Shown here: one piece after another, positions 1 to 8,867 of the stretch | How positions within the stretch are numbered: position 1 is the stretch's first letter | Layout: each line of letters opens with the position of its first letter | Assembly (NCBI GenBank): GCA_016650445.1 | Contig: JAENVS010000034.1 | Span: 96,391 to 160,390 of the forward strand | Origin: Frankiaceae bacterium | GTDB lineage: Bacteria > Actinomycetota > Actinomycetes > Mycobacteriales > SCTD01 | Direction of reading: 5' to 3' | DNA: 64,000 bases | The notes under the pieces: model-generated | What the model saw: only the letters and a program-made list of their open reading frames with translations | The model's database searches: none | What the model was told of the DNA's origin: nothing | Made by a program: the position numbers and the translations under genes

Positions 1-70
1 GGCCCTTGGGGACGTTCCGGTCGATGGTCCGCAAGAAGATCAGGAACTCTTCGTGCCGGTGCTTGGGTAG
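1..70 (+). CDS. possible C-terminal end of an upstream gene (partial)
   Basis: The second reading frame is open from the window edge to a TAG at 68-70 and encodes an acidic tail with actinobacterial codon bias (…GDVPVDGPQEDQELFVPVLG). It lies directly upstream of, and in the same direction as, the acetyltransferase. About 22 codons are too few to recognise a family. It could be chance open sequence, because high-GC DNA has few stops. Confidence 0.3.
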   Translation, partial: ALGDVPVDGPQEDQELFVPVLG

Positions 71-128
71 GCACTGGCCGAAGACCTTCCCGGTCGCAAC
101 TGGGTCTAGTTCGGGCAGGGTGGGCCTT

Positions 129-710
129 GTGGATGCCTACGTAGAGACAGAGCGCCTGACCCTCCGCCGCTTCACGCCCGACGACGCGGACTTGCTCATC
201 GAACTCGACAGCGACCCAGCGGTCATGCGGTACCTCCCCGGCGGCGGCGAAGCGACCACCGCGGAGGAAGTGCGCGAGCTCGTCCTCCCGTACATCCTGT
301 CCGGGTACGAGAAGTGGGACGGCAACTTCGGGCTGTTCGCCGCTTATGCAAAGGACAGCGGCGACTTCGTCGGCTGGTTTCACCTGCGCCCGGAGCAGGG
401 GGCACCGCAGGACGAGGTCGAACTTGGCTACCGGCTGCGGCAGGCTGAATGGGGCAAGGGCTACGCCACTGAAGGCGGCCGGGGCCTAGTGGACAAGGGC
501 TTCACGGACCTTGACGTGCGCCTTGTTTGGGCCGCGACGATGACAGCGAACGTCGCGTCGCAGAAGGTCATGGAGAAGATCGGAATGACGCTCGCCGAGA
601 AGATCCCCACGCCACCGGACATGCAGATGTGCAAGGGCGCCGAGCGCGGCGGCGTGCTCTACCAGATCGACCGAGAGGGATGGAAAGCGGCGGTAGTAAC
701 AGGCGGCTAG
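129..710 (+). CDS. GNAT-family N-acetyltransferase (RimJ/RimL type)
   Basis: Predicted cytosolic acetyl-CoA-dependent acetyltransferase of about 193 aa. The N-terminus has the RimJ/RimL signature (ETERLTLRRFTPDDADLL). The acetyl-CoA binding stretch follows (ELGYRLRQAEWGKGYATEGG), and the GNAT C-terminal strand is VWAATMTANVASQKVMEKIGM. The GTG at 129 is chosen because homology begins there; an upstream extension to position 6 would add about 40 residues with no family resemblance. The substrate (protein N-terminus, antibiotic or small amine) cannot be told from sequence. It converges on the gene ending at 822, with about 110 bp between them and no convincing terminator. Confidence 0.85.
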   Translation: MDAYVETERLTLRRFTPDDADLLIELDSDPAVMRYLPGGGEATTAEEVRELVLPYILSGYEKWDGNFGLFAAYAKDSGDFVGWFHLRPEQGAPQDEVELGYRLRQAEWGKGYATEGGRGLVDKGFTDLDVRLVWAATMTANVASQKVMEKIGMTLAEKIPTPPDMQMCKGAERGGVLYQIDREGWKAAVVTGG

Positions 711-821
711 GGAGTCTCACCTGTGGACGGGCGCCCGGGTGGTTGCGTCGGTGTACCTCGAGGCGGCCGATGTGCTGCCCGAGACAGCCGCCGCTGTGCA
801 ACGCAGCTGGCCCGCGCCAGG

Positions 822-1496
822 TCAGGGCGCGAGGGCGAGTTGCAGCACCCGCGCCGCATCGCCGGTGGTGCGGACCCGCGGGTCTCCTGGGTCGACGCGG
901 TGCCAGAGCAGCAGCAGCAACGTCTCCGCCGAGCCCTCGGCGCGGGCGGTGGGCTCGCCGTCGCCCAGAACCCACTCCCCACGTGTGTCGGTGGCGTGCA
1001 GCTGCAGTGTCGCCGCCAGTGGCGGGATCCGACCGAGCTTCACCTGGCGAGGTGTCATCAGGTCGACCACCTCGCTCACCCCGTCGGCCGCGAGCTGCGC
1101 GGCGATGCGTCCGGGCTCGCCCGTCGCCCGCTCGGCGTCCCATCGGTGCACGACCGTCTCTAGGGCCTGCCGACGCAGCCAGAACCCGGCCGTGCGGTCC
1201 GTCGTAAAGGACCAGCACTCGCGGGCGGGATCGGCCGCGCCCAGCGTCGTGATCAGCCGGTCGGCGCCCTCGGCGAACCACTGGGCGAGGTCGGGGACGT
1301 CGTGCTCCTCCTCGCGGCCTCGGTCTCCGGTGGCGACGATCTGCTCGGCCCACCGGTGCACGCTGCCCAGGTGCTCGACGAGCCCGCGCAACGTCCACCC
1401 GGGGCAGGCGGCGACCGGCTCGGTCAGGTCCGCGCGATGCAGGACGTCGAGCACGGCATCGACGTCGGCGCGTAGGTGCGCGAGGTGGTCGATCAC
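822..1496 (-). CDS. maleylpyruvate isomerase family mycothiol-dependent enzyme
   Basis: A 224-aa protein of the TIGR03083 / MDMPI-N family (DinB-like four-helix fold). The N-terminal half has the family pattern DLTEPVAACPGWTLRGLVEHLGSVHRWAEQIV, and a central ETVVHRWDAERATGEP block supplies a second conserved histidine. Family members bind a metal through these histidines and often act with mycothiol; most have no known substrate. The GTG start at 1496 overlaps the TGA of the upstream MFS gene (GTGA), so the two are translationally coupled. A role in detoxification alongside the exporter is inference. Confidence 0.85.
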   Translation of the reverse strand: MIDHLAHLRADVDAVLDVLHRADLTEPVAACPGWTLRGLVEHLGSVHRWAEQIVATGDRGREEEHDVPDLAQWFAEGADRLITTLGAADPARECWSFTTDRTAGFWLRRQALETVVHRWDAERATGEPGRIAAQLAADGVSEVVDLMTPRQVKLGRIPPLAATLQLHATDTRGEWVLGDGEPTARAEGSAETLLLLLWHRVDPGDPRVRTTGDAARVLQLALAP

Positions 1497-2713
1497 GCGG
1501 CGACCACCCTCCGGTCGGCGGCCCGGGACACGAGCAGCATCACCACCCCGGAGATGCACGACGACACGAGGCAGAACGTCCAGAGCGCCCCTTCGCCGAG
1601 GTGCGCGAGCAGCTGCGTGCCGACCGCGGGTGCGAGGAACGCGGAGATCCCGTAGGACATCCCGAACACGCCCATATAGCGGCCGCGCAGGTGCGGCGGC
1701 GACATGGTGGCGACGAGCGCTCCGAGCTGTCCGGCGGCGAGGATCTCGCCGACCGTCCAGACGGTGACCGCGAGCATGTGCATGGGGATCGTGTCAGCCA
1801 GCGTGGTCAGCCACAGGCCCACGCCGATGATGACGCCGGACGCGAGAAGAGGAATGCCCCGGTCGACCCGCCCGAGAGCGCCGAGGAACACCGGCTGGAG
1901 CGCCACGATCAGCACGCCGTTCAACGCGATGATGGCGCCGTAGCCCCCAGTCCCAAGCCCGTCGTGGGCGACGGCGAGCGGCAGCGTGTAGAACGCCTGC
2001 ATGTAGGCGATCGCCCCGAGGATGATGCCGACGACAAGGGCGAGCATCAGCCGGTCGCTGAGCACGTCCGCGAACGACCCCGACGACTGGCCGCGCCGCT
2101 CGGGCATGGTCTCCGGGACGAGCCGCAGCACCACCACCGCGAAGACGAGGGCTGTCGCCGCGTCTCCGGCGAACAGCAGCCAGTAGCTCTTGTCGGCGAG
2201 GTAGCCGCCGAGCAGCGTCGCCACCGCGAAGCCGAGGTTGAACGACCAGAACATGAGGGCGAACGCGCGGGGCCGCAGCTCCGGCGCTACCAGATCGGCG
2301 ATCGCGGCGTTCGCGGCCGGCCGGTAGATGTCGGCCGCGACGCCGAAGAGGAACGCCGTGATGCACAGCGCAGGAAGCCCGTGTGCGGCGCCCAGGGCCA
2401 GGAGCGCCGCGGCAGCTGCCGCCGAACCGCCGGCCATGGTGCGCCGCCGCCCGATCCGGTCGGCGAGCAGGCCGCCCACCGGCTGGCTGACGGCGGAGCC
2501 GAACCCCATCGCGGTCAGCACCGCTCCGGCCTGCGCGACGGAGTACCCACGCTCCTGGGTCAGGAACAGGGCCAGGAACGGCAGGACGAACTGCCCGAGC
2601 CGGTTGACGAGCGAGCCGGACCAGAGCGCCCAGAAGGGGCCAGGCAGGCCGCCGACCCGCGACGCCCACCACGAGGGTGCGACGGAGACGGTCGGGGGGA
2701 CGGGGACGCTCAT
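1493..2713 (-). CDS. MFS transporter
   Basis: A 406-aa polytopic inner-membrane protein with about 12 hydrophobic segments. The motif A-like loop after the second segment is GGLLADRIGRRRTMAGG, the major facilitator signature, with a similar region in the second half. Substrate unknown; the small size and lack of other domains suit a drug or metabolite exporter. It starts at ATG 2713, only 18 bp from the divergent carboxyltransferase start at 2732, so both promoters must overlap coding sequence. It is followed by the TIGR03083 enzyme with a 4-bp overlap. Confidence 0.9.
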   Translation of the reverse strand: MSVPVPPTVSVAPSWWASRVGGLPGPFWALWSGSLVNRLGQFVLPFLALFLTQERGYSVAQAGAVLTAMGFGSAVSQPVGGLLADRIGRRRTMAGGSAAAAAALLALGAAHGLPALCITAFLFGVAADIYRPAANAAIADLVAPELRPRAFALMFWSFNLGFAVATLLGGYLADKSYWLLFAGDAATALVFAVVVLRLVPETMPERRGQSSGSFADVLSDRLMLALVVGIILGAIAYMQAFYTLPLAVAHDGLGTGGYGAIIALNGVLIVALQPVFLGALGRVDRGIPLLASGVIIGVGLWLTTLADTIPMHMLAVTVWTVGEILAAGQLGALVATMSPPHLRGRYMGVFGMSYGISAFLAPAVGTQLLAHLGEGALWTFCLVSSCISGVVMLLVSRAADRRVVAA

Positions 2714-2731
2714 GGGGCCACCCAAGCACGC

Positions 2732-4300
2732 ATGGCAGGCTTGCCCGTCGTGACCACTCCTTCTGACCTCGAGCACGAGCGCGGGCACGAGCACCTGGCC
2801 GACCTCCGCGCCACCGTCGAGCGAGGCGGCGCGCCGAAGTACCACGAGGCCAACGCCGGCAAGGGCAAGCTGTTCGCGCGCGAGCGGGTCGCGTTGCTCG
2901 TGGACGACGGCTCCTTCGTCGAGGACGGGCTCTACGCCAACGTCCTGGCGGGGGACCTTCCCGCCGACGGCGTCGTCACGGGGACGGCCACGGTCGACGG
3001 CCGGCCGGTCTGCGTGATGGCCAACGACTCGACCGTGAAGGCCGGCTCCTGGGGCGCCCGGACGGTCGAGAAGATCATTCGCATCATCGAGACGGCGTAC
3101 CGCCTCGGGGTGCCCATGGTGTGGCTCGTCGACTCGGCGGGCGCCCGCATCACCGACCAGGTCGACCTGTTCCCCGGCCGTCGCGGCGCCGGCAAGATCT
3201 TTCACACCCAGGTGCGCGCGAGTGGGTCGATCCCGCAGGTGTGCGCGCTGTTCGGTCCGTCCGCCGCCGGCGGCGCCTACATCCCGGCGTTCTGCGACGT
3301 CGTCATCATGGTCGAGGGCAACGCCTCGATGTACCTCGGCTCGGACCGCATGGTCGAGATGGTGACCGGCGAGAAGACGACCCTCGAGGCGATGGGCGGC
3401 GCGGCCGTCCACTGCAAGGAGTCCGGCGTCGGTCACTTCCTCGCGAAGACCGAGCAGGACGCCATCGCGACGGTGCAGCGCTACCTCTCGTACTTCCCGA
3501 GCAACTGGCGGCAGCAGCCTCCGTCCGTCTTCCCGGCCCCGCCGAAGGACGTCGACCTGCGCGCGCTCGTCCCCGCGAGCGAGCGGCAAGCCTTCGACAT
3601 GCGCCGCTACGTCAGCGGCCTCGTCGACGACGGATCGTGGCTCGAGGTGCATGCGCTCTGGGCTCGTGAGCTGACGGTCGGCTACGGCCGCATCGACGGT
3701 CAGGTCGTCGGCGTGGTGGCGAACAACCCGATGTTCAAGGGCGGCGTCCTGTTCGTCGACACGGCCGACAAGGCGACCCGGTTCGTGCAGACCTGTGACG
3801 CGTTCAACATCCCGTTGCTGTTCCTGTCCGACGTCCCCGGCTTCATGGTCGGTTCCGTCGTGGAGAAGCAGGGCATCATCCGGCACGGCGCGAAGATGAT
3901 CACCGCGATCAGCGAGGCGACGGTCCCGAAGATCAGCATCATCGTGCGCAAGGCGTACGGCGCGGGGCTCTACGCGATGGCGGGCCCCGGCTTCGAGCCC
4001 GACGCCTGCCTCGCGCTGCCGACCGCGAAGATCGCCGTCATGGGCGCCGAGGCCGCGATCAACGCCGTCTACGCCAACAAGATCGCGCAGCTGCCGGAGG
4101 ACGAACGAGAGGCCTTCGTCGCGCAGAAGCGGGACGAGTACGAGCTCGACATCGACGTCGTGCGGCTCGCGTCCGAGCTCGTGATCGACGGCATCGTCGA
4201 GCCGGAGCACCTGCGGGACGAGCTGATCCGGCGCTATGCCGTGCTGCGCGACAAGGACCGGTCGTTCTCCCGCCGCCGGCACGGCATCACGCCGGTCTGA
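2732..4300 (+). CDS. acyl-CoA carboxylase, carboxyltransferase (beta) subunit
   Basis: A 522-aa biotin-dependent carboxyltransferase of the PccB/MccB/AccD group, which moves CO2 from carboxybiotin to an acyl-CoA. Two crotonase-fold halves are visible: the N-half oxyanion region GPSAAGGAYIPAFCD and the C-half GAGLYAMAGPGFEPD. Substrate class (propionyl-, methylcrotonyl- or acetyl-CoA) is not decided by these motifs. ATG 2732 is used; GTG 2750 is an alternative. No biotin carboxylase/BCCP gene is in the window, so the partner is encoded elsewhere. Its last 14 bp overlap the convergent GtrA gene. Actinobacterial accD genes commonly sit near GtrA and purK/purE, as here. Confidence 0.92.
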   Translation: MAGLPVVTTPSDLEHERGHEHLADLRATVERGGAPKYHEANAGKGKLFARERVALLVDDGSFVEDGLYANVLAGDLPADGVVTGTATVDGRPVCVMANDSTVKAGSWGARTVEKIIRIIETAYRLGVPMVWLVDSAGARITDQVDLFPGRRGAGKIFHTQVRASGSIPQVCALFGPSAAGGAYIPAFCDVVIMVEGNASMYLGSDRMVEMVTGEKTTLEAMGGAAVHCKESGVGHFLAKTEQDAIATVQRYLSYFPSNWRQQPPSVFPAPPKDVDLRALVPASERQAFDMRRYVSGLVDDGSWLEVHALWARELTVGYGRIDGQVVGVVANNPMFKGGVLFVDTADKATRFVQTCDAFNIPLLFLSDVPGFMVGSVVEKQGIIRHGAKMITAISEATVPKISIIVRKAYGAGLYAMAGPGFEPDACLALPTAKIAVMGAEAAINAVYANKIAQLPEDEREAFVAQKRDEYELDIDVVRLASELVIDGIVEPEHLRDELIRRYAVLRDKDRSFSRRRHGITPV

Positions 4301-4835
4301 CCCCCTCGACGGGAGCGTGGATCGTCCCGTCCGCCACGTCCTCGAGAACGGCCACCGCCGCCGGGTCTCCGTCGATCGCCGCCGCCTCGACCGCCAGCGG
4401 GGCGGCCCACACGAACCGGCGGTAGGACCAGAAGCGGAACGACGTCCCGAGGACGAGCCCGAACCCGTTGGCGGCGATGTTGTCGGCGAGCTTGCTCTCG
4501 AAGCCCAGCACGTAGTGCGAGATGCCGAGGCAGCCCACCGCGATGACGAGGCCGACGGCGTTGAGCGCGAAGAACAGCGCGTACTCCCGGCGCACGCTGC
4601 TGCGCTGCCGGTGCCGGAAAGACCACGCCCGGTTCAGCACGAACGCGACGGTGGCAGCCACCACGGTGGAGATCACCTTGGCGGTCAGCGGCTTGTGCGG
4701 CGCGAGGTGCAGGACGACGTTGAACAGCGAGACGTCGACGACGAACGCGAGCGCGCCCACCGTGCCGAACTTCGCCAGCTCGTGGAAGGCGGCAGCCACC
4801 CGGCCGGCCAGGCCGGCATAGACGGACCGCAGCAT
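4287..4835 (-). CDS. GtrA-family membrane protein
   Basis: A 182-aa protein with four hydrophobic segments, starting KFGTVGALAFVVDVSLFNVVL and containing VAFVLNRAWSFRHRQRSS after the second segment, both typical of GtrA/DPMS-like proteins. GtrA proteins are thought to flip or anchor polyprenyl-linked sugars used in cell-wall glycan synthesis. A GTG codon directly precedes ATG 4835; the ATG is preferred because a TAGACT box lies exactly 6 nt upstream, suggesting a leaderless mRNA. It is convergent with, and overlaps by 14 bp, the carboxyltransferase gene. The hydrophilic C-terminal tail is extra relative to minimal family members. Confidence 0.9.
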   Translation of the reverse strand: MLRSVYAGLAGRVAAAFHELAKFGTVGALAFVVDVSLFNVVLHLAPHKPLTAKVISTVVAATVAFVLNRAWSFRHRQRSSVRREYALFFALNAVGLVIAVGCLGISHYVLGFESKLADNIAANGFGLVLGTSFRFWSYRRFVWAAPLAVEAAAIDGDPAAVAVLEDVADGTIHAPVEGVRPA

Positions 4836-4841
4836 CACAGC

Positions 4842-4847
4842 AGTCTA
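4842..4847 (-). promoter_or_regulatory. predicted -10 box for leaderless GtrA transcript
   Basis: TAGACT on the minus strand, 6 nt before ATG 4835. It matches the actinobacterial TAnnnT -10 consensus, with spacing that puts the transcription start at the A of the ATG. No Shine-Dalgarno sequence is present in that gap. Confidence 0.5.
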
Positions 4848-4891
4848 CCGGCGCGTGGGATCATCGTCGGGACACCGAACCAGGAGGGCTC

Positions 4892-6043
4892 GTGCTCGAC
4901 ACCCGGCTCAGCGAGGAGCAGGAGCAGCTGCGCAAGACCGTCGAGGCCTTCGCCCGCGAGGTGGTGGCTCCGGTCGCGGCCCATCACGACGCGACGAAGA
5001 CCTTCCCCTACGACGTCGTCCGCCAGATGGGGCAGATGGGGCTGTTCGGCCTGCCCTTCCCCGAGCAGTACGGCGGCATGGGCGGCGACTACTTCGCCCT
5101 CTGCCTCGCGCTGGAGGAGCTCGGCCGCGTCGACCAGTCGGTCGCGATCACGCTCGAGGCCGGTGTGTCTCTCGGGGCGATGCCGGTCTTCCGCTTCGGA
5201 ACCGAGGAGCAGAAGCAGGAGTGGCTGCCGATGCTCTGCTCCGGTGAGGCGCTCGGAGCCTTCGGGCTGACCGAGGCCGGTGGCGGCAGCGACGCCGGTG
5301 CGACCCGCACGACGGCCAAGCTCGATGGCGGGCAGTGGGTCATCAACGGCTCGAAGGCGTTCATCACCAACTCCGGCACCGACATCACCAAGCTCGTCAC
5401 CGTCACGGCCGTCACTGGGGAGAGGAGCGACAGCCGCAAGGAGATCTCCAGCATCCTGGTCCCGGTGCCCGCCAAAGGCTTCACCGCGGAGCCGTCGTAC
5501 AACAAGGTTGGCTGGCACGCCTCGGACACGCACCCGCTCTCGTTTGACGACGTGCGCGTCCCGGAGGAGAACCTCCTCGGTGTCCGCGGCCGCGGCTACG
5601 CCAACTTCCTGCACATCCTCGACGAGGGCCGGATCGCGATCTCCGCGCTCTCGACGGGTGCCGCGCAGGGCTGCGTGGACGAGAGCGTGAAGTACGCCAA
5701 GCAGCGAGAGGCCTTCGGCAAGCCGATCGGGCAGAACCAGGCCATTGCCTTCAAGATCGCTGAGATGGAGGCGCGGGCCCACGTCGCGCGCTGCACCTAC
5801 TACGACGCGGCCGCCCGGATGCTGGTCGGGCAGCCGTTCAAGAAGCACGCCGCGATCGCCAAGCTCGTCTCGTCGAACGCGGCGATGGACAACGCCCGTG
5901 ACGCCACGCAGATCCACGGCGGCTACGGCTTCATGAACGAGTACCCCGTCGCCCGGCACTACCGCGACTCGAAGATCCTCGAGATCGGCGAGGGCACCAG
6001 TGAGGTCCAGAAGATGCTCATCGCCCGCGAGCTCGGGCTGTAG
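4892..6043 (+). CDS. acyl-CoA dehydrogenase
   Basis: A 383-aa FAD-dependent acyl-CoA dehydrogenase catalysing alpha,beta-desaturation in fatty acid or branched-chain amino acid breakdown. Signature 1 is GLTEAGGGSDAGATRTTA. The C-terminal signature IHGGYGFMNEYPVARHYRDS is followed by ILEIGEGTSEVQ, where the Glu of the GEGT element sits at the family's catalytic-base position. The GTG start at 4892 is supported by a strong AGGAGG 5 nt upstream. The TAG is followed immediately by the ATG of the phosphatase gene, opening a four-gene run that continues to purE. Chain-length specificity cannot be read from sequence. Confidence 0.92.
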   Translation: MLDTRLSEEQEQLRKTVEAFAREVVAPVAAHHDATKTFPYDVVRQMGQMGLFGLPFPEQYGGMGGDYFALCLALEELGRVDQSVAITLEAGVSLGAMPVFRFGTEEQKQEWLPMLCSGEALGAFGLTEAGGGSDAGATRTTAKLDGGQWVINGSKAFITNSGTDITKLVTVTAVTGERSDSRKEISSILVPVPAKGFTAEPSYNKVGWHASDTHPLSFDDVRVPEENLLGVRGRGYANFLHILDEGRIAISALSTGAAQGCVDESVKYAKQREAFGKPIGQNQAIAFKIAEMEARAHVARCTYYDAAARMLVGQPFKKHAAIAKLVSSNAAMDNARDATQIHGGYGFMNEYPVARHYRDSKILEIGEGTSEVQKMLIARELGL

Positions 6044-6802
6044 ATGTCTGCAGAGAGATGGATCGAGCTCGACGGTGCGGTCAACGTCCGTGATCTCGGC
6101 GGCCTCCCGACCGTGGACGGCGGTACGACGAACGCCGGTGTGCTGATCCGCAGCGACAACCTGCAGGGACTCAGCGACAAGGACGTCCGCCGGCTCGTGG
6201 ACGACTACGGCCTGACGACCGTCCTCGACCTGCGGACCCCTACCGAGGTGCGCCTGGAAGGTCCGGGTCCGCTGGTGACCGAGGGGCTGCGGCACGTGAA
6301 CCTCGACCTGATCCCGACCTGGGACGTCGCCGAGGGCGCCTCGGAGCGCATCGTCCCGCACGAGCAACGGGAGGAGGGCGACCTGTCGCACTTCTACCTG
6401 ACCTACCTCGACCAGATGCCGCAGTCCGTCGTGGACGCGCTGCGGGTGCTCGCGGATCCAGCCACCGGTCCGGTCGTCGTGCACTGCGCCGCGGGCAAGG
6501 ACCGCACCGGCGTCATCGTCGCGCTCGCGCTGCACGTGGCCGGTGTGGACCGCGCCGAGATCGTCGCCGACTACGCCCTGACCGGCGAGCGCATCGAGGC
6601 CGTCCGCGACCGGCTCGCGGCCTCGCCGACCTACGCCGAGGACATGAAGAACCGGCCGATCGACGACATGCGACCGCATGCGCTGTCGATGCGGCACTTC
6701 CTCGACCGGCTCGACGAGCGTGGCGGGGCGGTCGCCTGGCTGACGGAGCAGGGGTTCGGACCGGACGAGCAGGCGGCCCTGCGCGGGCGGCTCATCTCGT
6801 GA
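6044..6802 (+). CDS. tyrosine phosphatase / dual-specificity-like protein
   Basis: A 252-aa protein of the PF13350 (PtpB-like) family. The N-terminus has the family's NVRDLGGLPTVDGG motif and the P-loop is HCAAGKDRTG, giving catalytic Cys148 and phosphate-binding Arg154 (C-x5-R). No signal peptide is seen, though family members such as mycobacterial PtpB can be exported without one. Targets may be phosphotyrosine or phosphoinositide. It is fused head-to-tail with the acyl-CoA dehydrogenase (zero spacing), and its TGA overlaps the GTG start of purK. Its presence in a purine operon is probably co-transcription only. Confidence 0.88.
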   Translation: MSAERWIELDGAVNVRDLGGLPTVDGGTTNAGVLIRSDNLQGLSDKDVRRLVDDYGLTTVLDLRTPTEVRLEGPGPLVTEGLRHVNLDLIPTWDVAEGASERIVPHEQREEGDLSHFYLTYLDQMPQSVVDALRVLADPATGPVVVHCAAGKDRTGVIVALALHVAGVDRAEIVADYALTGERIEAVRDRLAASPTYAEDMKNRPIDDMRPHALSMRHFLDRLDERGGAVAWLTEQGFGPDEQAALRGRLIS

Positions 6803-7977
6803 CCGAGCGGATCGCGGTGCGCGGGGCGATGGGGCTCCCCGTCGTCGGCATGGTCGGTGGCGGCCAGCTGTCGCGGATGACGCACCAGGCATCCATCGCC
6901 CTTGGACTGTCGTTGCGGGTGCTCGCCGACAAGACGCACGACAGCGCGGCCCTCGTCGCCAACGGCGTCGAGATCGGCGACCACACCTCCTTGGAGGACC
7001 TGCGAGCCTTCGCGGCACAGTGCGAGGTGGTGACGTTCGACCACGAGCACGTGCCGGGTGATCTCATCGAAGCTCTCGAGGCCGACGGCGTCCAGGTGCA
7101 CCCGAGTGCCGCCGCGCTGCGCCACGCGCAGGACAAGCTGGTCATGAGGGAGCGGCTGTCCGGCCTCGGCGTACCCGTCCCGCCGTTCTGCCCGGTCGCG
7201 ACCCGGGAGCAGCTCGCCGGGTTCGCCCGCCACGTCGGCTGGCCCCTCGTGCTGAAGGCGGCGACGGGCGGCTACGACGGCAAGGGCGTCTGGGTCGTCT
7301 CGTCCGCCGAGGAGGCCGAGGAGGTGCTGGCCTCGGGGCTGCGCCTCGTCGCCGAGCAGTTCGTTCCGCTGCAGCGCGAGCTGGCCGCGGTCGTGGCCCG
7401 GTCGCCCTATGGGCAGGCGGCCGCGTGGCCGGTTGTCGAGACCGTGCAGTCCGACGGGATCTGCGTCGAGGTCGTCGCCCCCGCGCCACGGCTGTCGGAG
7501 GAGCGCGCGCTCGAGGCTCAAGGTCTCGCACTGCGCCTCGCCGACGAGCTCGACGTCGTCGGCGTGCTTGCGGTCGAGCTGTTCGAGACCGCTGACGGAT
7601 TGCTCGTCAACGAGCTCGCCATGCGCCCGCACAACTCCGCGCACTGGACCATCGAAGGTGCGCGGACCTCGCAGTTCGAGCAGCACCTGCGTGCGGTGCT
7701 CGACTATCCGCTCGGGGCGACGCAGCTGACCGCGCCCTGGGTGGTGATGGCCAACGTGCTCGGCGGCGACCCTGACCTCGAGGACGGCGGCTTCGACGAG
7801 CGGCTGCACATGCTGTTCGCCCGCGACCCCGCGCTGAAGGTGCACCTCTACGGCAAGGAGGTCCGCCCCGGCCGCAAGATCGGTCACGTCACTGCGCTCG
7901 GCGGCGACCTCGACGACGTACGACGGCGTGCACGTGGAGGCGCCGACTACCTGAAGGACGGCCAATGGCCCTCGTAG
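6799..7977 (+). CDS. purK: 5-(carboxyamino)imidazole ribonucleotide synthase PurK
   Basis: A 392-aa ATP-grasp enzyme converting AIR, ATP and bicarbonate to N5-CAIR in de novo purine synthesis. The N-terminal preATP-grasp signature is [11 protein letters not shown]. The ATP-grasp core includes [19 protein letters not shown] and the metal site [21 protein letters not shown] 6799 overlaps the upstream TGA; an internal ATG at 6829 lies nearer the conserved start and is an alternative. It overlaps purE by 13 bp. PurK with PurE is the standard bacterial two-enzyme route. Confidence 0.96.
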   Translation: MTERIAVRGAMGLPVVGMVGGGQLSRMTHQASIALGLSLRVLADKTHDSAALVANGVEIGDHTSLEDLRAFAAQCEVVTFDHEHVPGDLIEALEADGVQVHPSAAALRHAQDKLVMRERLSGLGVPVPPFCPVATREQLAGFARHVGWPLVLKAATGGYDGKGVWVVSSAEEAEEVLASGLRLVAEQFVPLQRELAAVVARSPYGQAAAWPVVETVQSDGICVEVVAPAPRLSEERALEAQGLALRLADELDVVGVLAVELFETADGLLVNELAMRPHNSAHWTIEGARTSQFEQHLRAVLDYPLGATQLTAPWVVMANVLGGDPDLEDGGFDERLHMLFARDPALKVHLYGKEVRPGRKIGHVTALGGDLDDVRRRARGGADYLKDGQWPS

Positions 7978-8453
7978 GCATCGTCATGGGCAGCGACTCC
8001 GACTGGCCGGTGATGGAGGGCGCGGCCCAGGCCCTCGCCGAGTTCGACGTGGAGCACGAGGTGCGGGTCGTCTCCGCCCATCGCACGCCGCGCGACATGC
8101 TCGACTGGGCGTCCGCTGCCGCTGATCGGGGCCTGCGGGTCGTGATCGCGGGTGCTGGCGGGGCTGCGCACCTGCCAGGCATGGTCGCGTCGATGACGCC
8201 GCTGCCGGTCATCGGGGTGCCGGTGCCGCTCACGCACCTCGATGGCATGGACTCCCTGTTGTCCATCGTGCAGATGCCGGCGGGTGTGCCCGTGGCCACC
8301 GTGAGCATCGGCGGCGCGCGCAACGCGGGGTTGCTCGCGGTGCGGATCCTCTCCACGTCGGACGACGTGCTCCGCGCCCGGATGGTGCAGTTCCAGTCCG
8401 ACCTGGGTGACACGGCACGCGCCAAGGATGCCGCGCTCCAGAAGAAGCTCTAG
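7965..8453 (+). CDS. purE: N5-carboxyaminoimidazole ribonucleotide mutase PurE
   Basis: A 162-aa class I PurE converting N5-CAIR to CAIR, the step after PurK. Diagnostic motifs are [13 protein letters not shown] at the N-terminus, [11 protein letters not shown], and the active-site loop [20 protein letters not shown] 7965 lies inside purK (13-bp overlap), indicating coupled translation. Its TAG shares the palindrome CTAG (8450-8453) with the stop of the convergent CoA-binding gene. Length is normal for actinobacteria. Confidence 0.97.
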   Translation: MALVGIVMGSDSDWPVMEGAAQALAEFDVEHEVRVVSAHRTPRDMLDWASAAADRGLRVVIAGAGGAAHLPGMVASMTPLPVIGVPVPLTHLDGMDSLLSIVQMPAGVPVATVSIGGARNAGLLAVRILSTSDDVLRARMVQFQSDLGDTARAKDAALQKKL

Positions 8454-8848
8454 GGCGGGCCGTAGCCGGGCCAGTCGATCTTCGGGCAGCGGTCCATGAC
8501 CACGATGAGCCCCGCGTCCGCGGCGCGACGTCCGGCCGCCCGCTCGATGACGCCGAGCTGCATCCAGATGCCCTTTGCGCCGGCGCGGATGGCGTCGTCG
8601 ACGACCGGTCCGATCAGCAGACTTCGGACGAAGCAGTCGACGACGTCGATCTCGAAGGGGATCTCGGTGAGCGTGGTGTAGCCCTGCTCGCCGTGCACGA
8701 CGGGGGCGCTCGGGTGCACGGGGACGATGCGCTTTCCCTTGTCCTGCAGGAACTTCGCGACGCCGTACGCCGCCCTGGTCTGGTCGTTGGACAGCCCGAC
8801 GATCGCCCAGGTGTCCATCGCCAGGAGCTTCTGCACGGCCTCACTCAT
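8450..8848 (-). CDS. CoA-binding domain protein (YccU-like)
   Basis: A 132-aa single-domain Rossmann protein with the CoA-binding family pattern [21 protein letters not shown] near the N-terminus and [24 protein letters not shown] towards the C-terminus. Members bind CoA in vitro but have no assigned reaction. Upstream, a TAACCT box (minus strand, 8865-8870) overlaps the stop codon of the next minus-strand gene. It would start transcription at an out-of-frame ATG ten bases before the true ATG. Confidence 0.9.
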   Translation of the reverse strand: MSEAVQKLLAMDTWAIVGLSNDQTRAAYGVAKFLQDKGKRIVPVHPSAPVVHGEQGYTTLTEIPFEIDVVDCFVRSLLIGPVVDDAIRAGAKGIWMQLGVIERAAGRRAADAGLIVVMDRCPKIDWPGYGPP

Positions 8849-8867
8849 CGTCGCTCATAGGCGGAGG

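Noticed and set aside
2714..4282. long minus-strand N-terminal extension of the MFS protein
   Set aside because: It is antisense to the carboxyltransferase and Asp/Arg/His-rich without homology; the MFS protein starts cleanly at ATG 2713.
4836..4838. GTG 4838 as GtrA start
   Set aside because: ATG 4835 is next to it and has the 6-nt spacing to TAGACT seen at other leaderless genes.
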